Origin: Bacteroides sp.
GTDB taxonomy: Bacteria > Bacteroidota > Bacteroidia > Bacteroidales > Bacteroidaceae
Reading direction: 5' to 3'
Length of the DNA: 13,093 nucleotides
NCBI GenBank assembly: GCA_030151845.1
Contig: JASLCM010000087.1
Coordinates: forward strand, 1-13,093
In this document: positions 7,578 to 13,093 of the stretch, piece after piece
How positions within the stretch are numbered: the first letter of the stretch is position 1
Layout of the letters: each line of letters starts with the position of its first letter
Made by a program: the position numbers and the translations under genes
The notes under the pieces: model-generated
Databases searched by the model: none
Told to the model about the DNA's origin: nothing
The model's input: the letters and a program-made list of their open reading frames with translations, nothing else

Positions 7578-9599
7578 TTATAATTTGATTCTAAACATTA
7601 ATTCAAAATCACTTTTGTAGGAGTTCTCTATTTCATCTAATCCATTTCCTAATTTCATTCGATTAAATGATTTTACATAACCATACTTTATCAAAAAAAA
7701 GAGTTTCTCTTTAACAATAAATTCTGATATGGAAGATAGTTTTATTCCATGATCTGTAAAAACATTGGAGCTAAAGCTAAAAGGAAGAGTTTTTTCATAC
7801 GCATAAATTCGAGCATCATAAGAGGATATTTTATGATAAGAAAATTGGCATGAAAATTTAAAAAAATCTGAAATCTTATTTAGTTGCAGTCTATTTGTTA
7901 GTGCATATCCATATTCATTGGGTTTCTCTTTCTCAAGAAATAAAACGCCATCAGCCACCATCTCATAGGTAATAAGTTTTTTATAAGATGTATGGTATTT
8001 AGCTTGTATCTTATGAGTAGATATTTTATGAATAACCTCCCCTTTACTAGCTGCTAAGTCTCGCTCTCCATTTTTAATACGATATTGAACACTAACAATA
8101 TGAATAGCGGAGAGTTGATGTCTTGCTTTTAAAAACAATTCGACTCCTTTACTAGGTTTACTTACTCTATACCTCCACCAAGGAGAAGAAAAAAAGTCTG
8201 CTCCAACTGTTAAGCTAGTATTCTTTATGGAGTTAAGTTCCCCTAAAAGCGTCCACCCATTTTCATTTTCTATTTTACTCCCTTGTGCTATCCCTTGTGC
8301 GTAAAATGCCCAATAATCATGTGAGTAATACCGATGGGATAATTGAATAATTGCTTCTGAATTCTTACGATAACTAACCTTATTAAAACTAGCAACTCCC
8401 TCTTTTCCTACTGCTATTTCTCCTTGCACCAATACGCCTTTCCAAAACTTGTTATAATCTAATCCTAAATTATAGAAATTTACACCTCTCATTCCATACT
8501 TAGAATATTCTCTAATTTGAGGATAGTATGGTTTGTCAAATTTGTAATAAAGTGCAGAAAATCCTATTTCACCTCCACTTAGGGAGTAGGATAGGTGACC
8601 TCCTACTGTAAGCAGTTTAGCAGCATCTTGTTTCAAAAAATCTTTCTCAGTACGATGTAAGTTTGTCTTACTAATACTTGAGAGCGTATCATTTGAAATT
8701 AATCCATCGTATTTTCGAATTGAGGAGAAAGAGAGAAGGTTTATCCGATTGGTTATGCGAAGTGAAAGCCCATATCCAGATAAGTAGTGATATGCATCTG
8801 TAGAACTGTGTTTTTTTAATTCAGCACTTTTATAGGAGTAGATAAAGGGGGATTCCCATCGACTCTGATAGAATCCCCTTCCCATTACTAATCCTTGACC
8901 TAAAGCAACTCGATAATTTCCCAACACTAGAGAATTAAGTATACCTTTATTTTTAATTTCTAAATAGAAGGAGTAGAAATCATATCCGTACTTATTGTAA
9001 AGACTTAAAAAGGGCTCTCCTATCTCATTTTTAGCTGTAAAACCAATAAGGATATCTTTGTTGTATTTTAAACTATATCGAATAGAGTGACCTACATTAG
9101 GTCCTAAGAATTCTTCTTTAAAACCTTTTTTCTCATACAAAGGGAGATTTACTTTAAAACTGAGATCTTGTTTAATAAAAGGTTTATGATTCTTTTTTCG
9201 GACTAAATCATCTCCTTTGAGAGGCTCTATCTTTATAAATTCACTTAATAGCTGAGAGGTCTTTAAATCTATATGTTCGATTAACTGCAGTTCATAAACA
9301 CTTTGTAATCCCCTATTAAAATAGATATAAGATAAAATAGACTCTATTTGAATTGGAGATAGGAACCTAAGCTCTTCTAATTCTCTTTTAGTACTATTAT
9401 TTATATCTATCGGTGAGTTTCTAAGCTCATCCAACTCTTCTTGTAAAATAGAGATATTAACATCTTGCTCAAGATTACTGACAACTATCTCTTCAAGTAA
9501 AGACTCTAATTCAATAGGGGGAGGATTTTGTGCCTCTGCTACTATTGTTATAAACACACTGTTAATAAGTAACAAACAACTCAATCTCCTTATTATCAT
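7578..9599 (-). CDS. Exported protein with N-terminal helix-hairpin-helix domain and predicted outer-membrane beta-barrel
   Basis: The product is 673 residues. It starts with a signal peptide (1-23; hydrophobic core LLLINSVFITIV, likely cleavage after AEA). A short helical segment (about 28-60) precedes a ComEA-like helix-hairpin-helix region (about 62-125) with IDINNSTKRELEELRFLSPIQIESIL and a following RGLQSVYEL. The rest, about 540 residues, is rich in alternating aromatic/polar strands such as YSFYLEIKNKGILNSLVLGNYR and WRYRVSKPSKGVELFLKARHQL. It ends in an amphipathic strand, FELMFRIKL. From this I infer an outer-membrane beta-barrel with the HhH part in the periplasm. HhH domains usually bind DNA without sequence specificity; whether this one does is not shown, and the glycine-rich hairpin of ComEA is degenerate here. 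It is divergent from the DUF4294 gene. Similar large HhH proteins occur widely in Bacteroidota without an assigned role. Confidence 0.9.
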   Translation of the reverse strand: MIIRRLSCLLLINSVFITIVAEAQNPPPIELESLLEEIVVSNLEQDVNISILQEELDELRNSPIDINNSTKRELEELRFLSPIQIESILSYIYFNRGLQSVYELQLIEHIDLKTSQLLSEFIKIEPLKGDDLVRKKNHKPFIKQDLSFKVNLPLYEKKGFKEEFLGPNVGHSIRYSLKYNKDILIGFTAKNEIGEPFLSLYNKYGYDFYSFYLEIKNKGILNSLVLGNYRVALGQGLVMGRGFYQSRWESPFIYSYKSAELKKHSSTDAYHYLSGYGLSLRITNRINLLSFSSIRKYDGLISNDTLSSISKTNLHRTEKDFLKQDAAKLLTVGGHLSYSLSGGEIGFSALYYKFDKPYYPQIREYSKYGMRGVNFYNLGLDYNKFWKGVLVQGEIAVGKEGVASFNKVSYRKNSEAIIQLSHRYYSHDYWAFYAQGIAQGSKIENENGWTLLGELNSIKNTSLTVGADFFSSPWWRYRVSKPSKGVELFLKARHQLSAIHIVSVQYRIKNGERDLAASKGEVIHKISTHKIQAKYHTSYKKLITYEMVADGVLFLEKEKPNEYGYALTNRLQLNKISDFFKFSCQFSYHKISSYDARIYAYEKTLPFSFSSNVFTDHGIKLSSISEFIVKEKLFFLIKYGYVKSFNRMKLGNGLDEIENSYKSDFELMFRIKL

Positions 9600-9619
9600 C
9601 TATATATGAGTTATATCAA

Positions 9620-9627
9620 CAAAGATA
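9620..9627 (-). promoter_or_regulatory. -7 promoter element for the HhH/beta-barrel gene
   Basis: The minus strand reads TATCTTTG, a perfect TAnnTTTG. It ends 20 nt before the ATG at 9599 and so implies a very short 5' UTR. No clear -33 element is visible. Confidence 0.45.
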
Positions 9628-9698
9628 TTGACATTTATATTACTAAGATATTAGATTTAATGATACCACAATACAATAGGATCAATAAAATATTTTTC

Positions 9699-9706
9699 TA
9701 TCTTTA
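9699..9706 (+). promoter_or_regulatory. Near-match -7 element for the DUF4294 gene
   Basis: TATCTTTA differs from TAnnTTTG only at the last base and lies 19 nt upstream of the ATG at 9726. With the minus-strand box at 9620-9627 it would make this 126-bp gap a divergent promoter region. Confidence 0.3.
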
Positions 9707-9725
9707 AACCTGTAATTTAAGCAGG

Positions 9726-10325
9726 ATGCGAAACAATATAAACAGAGTTATTAACACCTTTATTCTCCTATTTTTAATAGGATTGCAAGTCCATGCTCAA
9801 AACTATGATAAACAATATATTGTTCCAATGTGTATCTATGAAACTGATACTATACCCTGCATTCAACTAAGAGAGATTACCGTATTTCCAACATTAGTGT
9901 TTAAAAACAAGAGAGAGCGTATAAGATACACTAAAATGGTTAGGGATGTAAAAAGAACTCTTCCTATAGCTAATGAAATAAGACAGGCAATCTTAGAAAC
10001 CTATGAGTTTTTGCAAACCCTTCCCAATGAAAAGGATAGACAAAAGCATATCAAAGCAGTAGAAAAAGGGTTGAAGGAACAATATACTCCTAAAATGAAA
10101 AAACTAACTTTTTCACAAGGTAAGATGCTTATTAAGCTTGTGGATAGACAAGCAAACCAATCGTCCTACGATTTAGTAAAAGCTTTTATGGGACCTTTCA
10201 AAGCAGGTTTCTATCAAACTTTTGCCAGCTTGTTTGGGGCTAGCTTAAAAAAAGAATATGACCCAAAAGGAAAGGATAAATTATTAGAACGAGTTATTAT
10301 AGAGGTAGAAAACGGGACTATTTAA
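9726..10325 (+). CDS. Exported DUF4294 domain protein, function unknown
   Basis: The product is 199 residues. A signal peptide covers about 1-24 (MRNNINRVINTFILLFLIGLQVHA, cleavage before QNYDKQ), so the protein is probably periplasmic. The mature part matches the DUF4294 pattern of Bacteroidota proteins: a short beta-like start with DTIPCIQLREITVFP, then a basic helical region including RIRYTKMVRDVKRTLPIANEIR, LKEQYTPKMKKLTFSQGKMLIKLVDRQ and LVKAFMGPFKAGFYQTFASLFGASLKKEYDP. The core is rich in Lys and Arg. No catalytic motif is recognised. The ATG at 9726 is chosen because the signal peptide begins there. It is divergent from the HhH/beta-barrel gene and ends 15 bp from the convergent RNA methyltransferase. 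Two exported proteins of unknown role sharing a promoter region may act together, but that is inference only. Confidence 0.88.
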   Translation: MRNNINRVINTFILLFLIGLQVHAQNYDKQYIVPMCIYETDTIPCIQLREITVFPTLVFKNKRERIRYTKMVRDVKRTLPIANEIRQAILETYEFLQTLPNEKDRQKHIKAVEKGLKEQYTPKMKKLTFSQGKMLIKLVDRQANQSSYDLVKAFMGPFKAGFYQTFASLFGASLKKEYDPKGKDKLLERVIIEVENGTI

Positions 10326-10330
10326 TGGTT

Positions 10331-10358
10331 GATAAGTATGTTAATAAACTATCTTTTT
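10331..10358 (+). terminator. Weak candidate terminator for the DUF4294 gene
   Basis: GATAAGT (10331-10337) can pair with ACTATC (10348-10353) through six base pairs and one bulged A. The loop is 10 nt and TTTTT follows (10354-10358). It is A/T-rich and weak, and it runs into the 3' end of the convergent methyltransferase gene. It is the only candidate in the 15-bp gap. Confidence 0.25.
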
Positions 10359-10871
10359 AAAAACATCCCAAATGACTATACCAGCGCTAACAGACACGTT
10401 TAGAGAGTGTTTTGTACCATATTGAGGTATTTCAATGGTGTTATCAACCTTGTTAATAACCTCTTGTTGCACTCCTTTAACTTCATTTCCAAAGACAAGA
10501 GCTACTTTACTTCCTTTCTCTATCTCTAGGTTTTGTAAAGATATACTATTTTCTACTTGTTCAACGGCAAAAATAGTGTACCCAGCTGCTCTTAGCTTTT
10601 CAACAGCTGTTACTGTATCTCTATAATATATCCATGAAACAACATCTTCTGCTCCTAATGCCGTTTTGTGCACCTCTGAATGAGAGGGTTCTGCTGTAAT
10701 TCCACAAAGATATATAGCATTAATCCTAAAAGCATCTGCTGTTCTAAAGAAAGAGCCAACATTATGCATGCTTCGAATGTTATCTAATACAAGAACTAAA
10801 GGAGTTTTCTCAACACTCTTAAATTCTTTAGTACTTAATCTTTTTAATTCTGTAATTTTTAGTTTACGCAT
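10341..10871 (-). CDS. SpoU/TrmH-family (SPOUT) RNA methyltransferase
   Basis: This 176-residue cytoplasmic enzyme transfers methyl groups from SAM to RNA, usually a ribose 2'-O in tRNA or rRNA. All three SpoU motifs are visible. Motif 1 is DNIRSMHNVGSFFRTADAF, with N37 and the catalytic R43. Motif 2 is LVFGNEVKGV, with E129. Motif 3 is IPQYGTKHSLNVSVSAGIV, with S155, N157 and S159. These form the trefoil knot that binds SAM. There is no long N-terminal RNA-binding domain, so it resembles the compact TrmL/TrmH-like members; the target nucleotide cannot be read from sequence. The ATG at 10871 was preferred over an in-frame TTG at 10883, since MRKLKITEL is a natural start. A weak -7 match (TAGTATTG on the minus strand, 10918-10925) lies upstream. 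The gene converges with DUF4294 across 15 bp. Confidence 0.93.
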   Translation of the reverse strand: MRKLKITELKRLSTKEFKSVEKTPLVLVLDNIRSMHNVGSFFRTADAFRINAIYLCGITAEPSHSEVHKTALGAEDVVSWIYYRDTVTAVEKLRAAGYTIFAVEQVENSISLQNLEIEKGSKVALVFGNEVKGVQQEVINKVDNTIEIPQYGTKHSLNVSVSAGIVIWDVFKKIVY

Positions 10872-10944
10872 GGTTAATATCAAGTTAATTGATGGTGAAT
10901 AACCTGTTAACAGTTGTCAATACTAAAACAATAACTTCTGTCAC

Positions 10945-10970
10945 TTCTATTTTGGATAATCAAAATAGAA
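10945..10970. repeat. Perfect 10-bp inverted repeat, likely regulator-binding site
   Basis: TTCTATTTTG (10945-10954) and CAAAATAGAA (10961-10970) are exact inverse complements separated by GATAAT. No T-run follows on either strand, so it is not an intrinsic terminator. It lies 74 nt upstream of the methyltransferase ATG. A sigma70-like pair, TTGGAT (10952-10957) and TATAAT (10976-10981) with an 18-nt spacer, overlaps its right half on the plus strand. The function is inferred, not shown. Confidence 0.5.
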
Positions 10971-11079
10971 TTTCATATAATAGCTTTTAATCAAAATACA
11001 AAAATAAGAATTAAAACTTTCCATTAGTTCTTAAACAGGATTTAAACATAAAATAAGGCTATTATTCTACTAAAGTTTT

Positions 11080-11087
11080 TAACTTTG
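11080..11087 (+). promoter_or_regulatory. Candidate -7 promoter element for nadA
   Basis: TAACTTTG is an exact TAnnTTTG match and the best one upstream of nadA, but it implies a leader of about 200 nt. No TTTG -33 element is clear. A promoter nearer the ATG is possible, since weaker A/T-rich matches occur at 11260-11280. Confidence 0.35.
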
Positions 11088-11091
11088 TATG

Positions 11092-11112
11092 TTATTAACA
11101 AGAAGTTAATAA
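11092..11112 (+). repeat. 8-bp perfect inverted repeat just downstream of the nadA -7 box
   Basis: TTATTAAC (11092-11099) and GTTAATAA (11105-11112) flank AAGAA. It sits where transcription from the 11080-11087 box would begin. It could be a repressor operator or a 5' hairpin in the nadA mRNA. Being A/T-rich, it could also be chance. Confidence 0.35.
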
Positions 11113-11138
11113 AGTAGATAAAGTACTAATATTCAAAT

Positions 11139-11176
11139 TATAACTCGATAAAATACCGTTTATAACTTGATTAAAA
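11139..11176. repeat. Direct repeat with 22-bp period upstream of nadA
   Basis: TATAACTCGATAAAA (11139-11153) and TATAACTTGATTAAAA (11161-11176) share 13 of the first 15 positions and are offset by 22 bp, about two helical turns. An inverted copy of the core, AAGTTATA, occurs at 11197-11204. The spacing on one face of the helix suggests a tandem operator. Confidence 0.4.
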
Positions 11177-11298
11177 GAACTAGTACAGTTATTAATAAGT
11201 TATATTCCTAATATTTCCTCAAATAATTACTAACACTATTAACAGCCTATCATTACTATCATATTTTATATTAAATAGAAAGAAATATATTTATTATT

Positions 11299-12237
11299 AT
11301 GAACGATATTGTAAAAGCTATTGAAGAACTGAAGAAGAGTAAAAACGCTATTCTGTTAGCACACTACTATCAAACTGGAGATATACAAGATGTTGCCGAC
11401 TTTGTAGGAGATAGTTTAGCTTTGGCTCAATGGGCTACTAAAACAGAGGCAGATATTATTGTAATGTGTGGTGTGCACTTTATGGGAGAAACTGCTAAAA
11501 TACTCTCTCCTCATAAAAAGGTTTTAGTGCCAGATTTAGCAGCTGGTTGCTCTTTGGCCGATAGTTGTCCAGCTGATCGGTTTGAAGAATTTACTAATAA
11601 ATACCCAGATCACACTGTTATATCTTATGTTAATACAACAGCAGCTGTGAAAGCTCTGACTGACATTGTAGTAACCTCTACTAACGCTAAACAAATTGTT
11701 GATAGTTTACCGGAGAATGAAAAGATTATATTTGGGCCTGATAAAAATTTAGGAAATTATATAAACTCTATAACTGGAAGAAATATGCTCCTTTGGGATG
11801 GGGCTTGTCATGTTCATGAGCAATTTTCGATAGAGAAAATTATTAAGCTGAAGGAGCAGTATCCTAATGCCTTGTTGTTGGCTCATCCTGAATGTAAGAG
11901 TACTGTTCTTGCTTTGGCTGATTTTATAGGATCTACTTCAGCTCTGTTGAAATATGCTCTTAAATCGGATGTAAAAGAGTTTATAGTAGCTACAGAAGCA
12001 GGAATCCTACATGAAATGGAAAAGGGATGTCCCGATAAAACTTTCCTTCCCGCTCCGCCTAATGATAGTACTTGTGCTTGCAATGAATGTAACTTTATGA
12101 AATTAAATACCTTAGAAAAGGTTTATAACTGTTTAAAGAATGAAAGTCCAGAAATTGTAGTAGAAGAGGCTTTGCGGTTAAAGGCTGTTAAGCCTATTCA
12201 ACGTATGTTAGATATTTCTGAGAAACTTAAGTTATAA
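11299..12237 (+). CDS. nadA: Quinolinate synthase A
   Basis: NadA condenses iminoaspartate with dihydroxyacetone phosphate to make quinolinate, the second step of de novo NAD synthesis, and needs an oxygen-sensitive [4Fe-4S] cluster. The 312-residue product shows the three pseudo-repeat domains. Cluster ligand candidates are C84 in AAGCSLAD, C170 in DGACHVHEQF, and one of C259, C261 and C264 in the C-terminal CACNEC segment. Active-site segments AHYYQTGDIQDVADFVGDS (21-39), MCGVHFMGETAKIL (56-69), GPDKNLGNYI (146-155) and HPEC (196-199) are present. Length is normal for the short bacterial form. The ATG at 11299 gives the usual MNDIVKAIEELKK start; there is no Shine-Dalgarno. Its usual partners nadB and nadC are not in the window. 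It has a long repeat-bearing upstream region and a strong terminator, so it is probably monocistronic. Confidence 0.97.
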   Translation: MNDIVKAIEELKKSKNAILLAHYYQTGDIQDVADFVGDSLALAQWATKTEADIIVMCGVHFMGETAKILSPHKKVLVPDLAAGCSLADSCPADRFEEFTNKYPDHTVISYVNTTAAVKALTDIVVTSTNAKQIVDSLPENEKIIFGPDKNLGNYINSITGRNMLLWDGACHVHEQFSIEKIIKLKEQYPNALLLAHPECKSTVLALADFIGSTSALLKYALKSDVKEFIVATEAGILHEMEKGCPDKTFLPAPPNDSTCACNECNFMKLNTLEKVYNCLKNESPEIVVEEALRLKAVKPIQRMLDISEKLKL

Positions 12238-12259
12238 AAGCACTATCTTGGTTATAAAT

Positions 12260-12289
12260 AAAAAGTCGCTAAATATTTAGCGACTTTTT
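12260..12289. terminator. Bidirectional terminator between nadA and the YfhO-like gene
   Basis: GTCGCTAA-type arms (12265-12273 and 12276-12284) form a self-complementary palindrome centred on 12274/12275. A5 precedes it (12260-12264) and T5 follows (12285-12289). It is 22 nt past the nadA stop and 17 nt past the stop of the minus-strand gene, so it can serve both. Confidence 0.9.
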
Positions 12290-12306
12290 ATTTAAGGACA
12301 ACCGTT

Positions 12307-13093
12307 TTATTTCTTTTTAAAAGTACAGCCTAAAGCTATAATAAATCCCAATAGTAATAGAGATAATGCACCCCATGCTAAGGATTCAGTTACTTTAATG
12401 GTTGTAGGTTTAAATTCCATCTTAATTATGTGTTCTCCAGCGGGAATTTCTAAAGCTCGAAGGATATAATTTGCTCGAATAAGTTCTGAGGGTTTATCAT
12501 CAATAGTAACTTTCCAACCCGGATAATATATTTCAGAAAAAACAACTAATCCATCTTTAGATGATTTGCTATGATAAATTAATTCATTGGGCTTATAGCT
12601 TGTTAATAAGATACGACTATCTTTAATATCTAATTGATTGATAGGTGTTTCTATTTTATATTCCTTGTTAATAACTGCTTGGGTTGTAAGATTAATTCTT
12701 TGTAGGCTGCTTAATTCATCATTAGGTGAATCAACCTTAACATATTCACTAACAAACCATGCATTTCCTTGATGATTTTGGTTTTTAAAGGCTAACATTT
12801 CGTTAGATTGTGTAGGAATTATAAAGTATTTTGCATTTAACATATTTAAAATAGGAGTCGTTGTTCGATCTATTTTTGATACATCTCCTTCAAATTCATT
12901 TAGTGATTGAACATAGGATTGCATTTCATTGCTAATGTATTTATCTATTAAATCTTGATACCTTTGAAGTTTAGCTGCATGATAACCTCCAATACTCTTA
13001 TGCCAATAAGAAGTGTTGTTTTCGTTAAACGTATTTGTTGCGAAGTTTAATACCCTAAAGTTAGGATCATTGTCGTCAAGTATGGTTATGTCT
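12307..13093 (-). CDS. YfhO-family membrane protein, C-terminal part (5' end beyond window)
   Basis: The visible 261 residues are the C-terminal end of a YfhO-type protein. These are large polytopic membrane proteins, usually about 800 residues, linked in Gram-positives to glycosylation of cell-wall or lipid polymers. The reading frame is open to the window edge and starts here with DITILDDNDPNFRVLNFATNTFNENNTSYWHKSIGGYHAAKLQRYQD, a strongly conserved stretch of Bacteroidota members. Next comes a soluble extracytoplasmic region with ILNMLNAKYFII and YYPGWKVTIDDKPSELIRANYILRALEIPAGEHIIKMEFKP. The last 25 residues hold one membrane segment (LAWGALSLLLLGFIIALG) and a basic tail CTFKKK. The in-frame Met at 12924 is internal, not the start. 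The family match is recognised from memory. Its substrate in Bacteroidota is unknown. Confidence 0.9.
   Translation of the reverse strand, partial: DITILDDNDPNFRVLNFATNTFNENNTSYWHKSIGGYHAAKLQRYQDLIDKYISNEMQSYVQSLNEFEGDVSKIDRTTTPILNMLNAKYFIIPTQSNEMLAFKNQNHQGNAWFVSEYVKVDSPNDELSSLQRINLTTQAVINKEYKIETPINQLDIKDSRILLTSYKPNELIYHSKSSKDGLVVFSEIYYPGWKVTIDDKPSELIRANYILRALEIPAGEHIIKMEFKPTTIKVTESLAWGALSLLLLGFIIALGCTFKKK

Larger units (their letters stand above)
10872..11298. other. 427-bp AT-rich gap between RNA methyltransferase and nadA, non-coding with operator-like repeats
   Basis: No open reading frame of note was found on either strand. The gap must hold the divergent promoters of both flanking genes. 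It contains a 10-bp inverted repeat (10945-10970), a perfect TAnnTTTG box (11080-11087), an 8-bp inverted repeat just after it (11092-11112), and a near-identical direct repeat with 22-bp spacing (11139-11176). No tRNA, IS end or known riboswitch is recognised. This is the longest intergenic region in the window. Confidence 0.7.

Noticed and set aside
7560..7580. AAAGA/TCTTT hairpin after the HhH gene as a terminator
   Set aside because: It is only five A/T-rich pairs, has no proper T-run and overlaps the next gene's -7 box.
10872..10883. TTG start at 10883 for the RNA methyltransferase
   Set aside because: The ATG at 10871 is a better start codon and begins the natural MRKLKITEL sequence; four extra residues add nothing.
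11088..11298. NAD-sensing riboswitch in the nadA leader
   Set aside because: The leader is about three-quarters A/T or more, with no GC-rich stems or conserved loop sequence of the known NAD riboswitch classes. Only short repeats are visible.
10884..11298. Replication origin in the AT-rich gap, suggested by repeated TTAACA/TTATTAAC words
   Set aside because: No cluster of DnaA-box-like TTATCCACA sequences and no dnaA or other origin-linked gene nearby. The words are expected in AT-rich DNA.
12307..12924. YfhO-like gene taken as a complete 205-residue protein from Met at 12924
   Set aside because: The frame stays open to the window edge and the upstream residues match conserved YfhO sequence, so this Met is internal.

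Overview
The window is AT-rich chromosomal DNA from a member of the Bacteroidota, most likely an anaerobic or microaerobic Bacteroidales species. Four things point this way. Most genes lack a Shine-Dalgarno sequence. Upstream regions repeatedly carry the Bacteroidota -7 promoter element TAnnTTTG. Two families are largely restricted to this phylum (DUF4294, and with less certainty DUF3836). A rubrerythrin fits life with little oxygen. No transposase, phage gene, CRISPR array, rRNA or tRNA is visible, and the content is mostly housekeeping.

Layout, left to right. A polyprenyl diphosphate synthase (minus strand, its 3' end beyond the left edge) is divergent from polA, a full three-domain DNA polymerase I. 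A 262-bp gap follows, holding a possible structured RNA and a strong bidirectional terminator, then a small secreted DUF3836-like protein. That protein is convergent with rubrerythrin across a second bidirectional terminator. Rubrerythrin is divergent from a SulP/STAS anion transporter. The SulP gene is convergent with a COG0731-type radical SAM gene, and the two overlap by 4 bp. Next on the minus strand is a large exported protein with a helix-hairpin-helix (HhH) domain followed by a predicted outer-membrane beta-barrel. It is divergent from an exported DUF4294 protein, which is convergent with a SpoU/TrmH-type RNA methyltransferase. A 427-bp AT-rich gap with several inverted and direct repeats precedes nadA (quinolinate synthase). 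After a third bidirectional terminator comes the C-terminal part of a YfhO-family membrane protein (minus strand, its 5' end beyond the right edge).

Nearly every gene is its own transcription unit, with alternating divergent and convergent pairs. No obvious multi-gene pathway operon is present. The functions are separate: isoprenoid chain synthesis, DNA repair and replication, peroxide defence, anion transport, RNA modification, NAD synthesis and envelope biology.

The most interesting points are a perfect intrinsic terminator for the SulP gene lying inside the coding sequence of the convergent radical SAM gene, the HhH/beta-barrel protein and its divergent DUF4294 neighbour, and unexplained operator-like repeats upstream of nadA and the RNA methyltransferase. 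I did not see convincing evidence of a wholly new multi-gene system.
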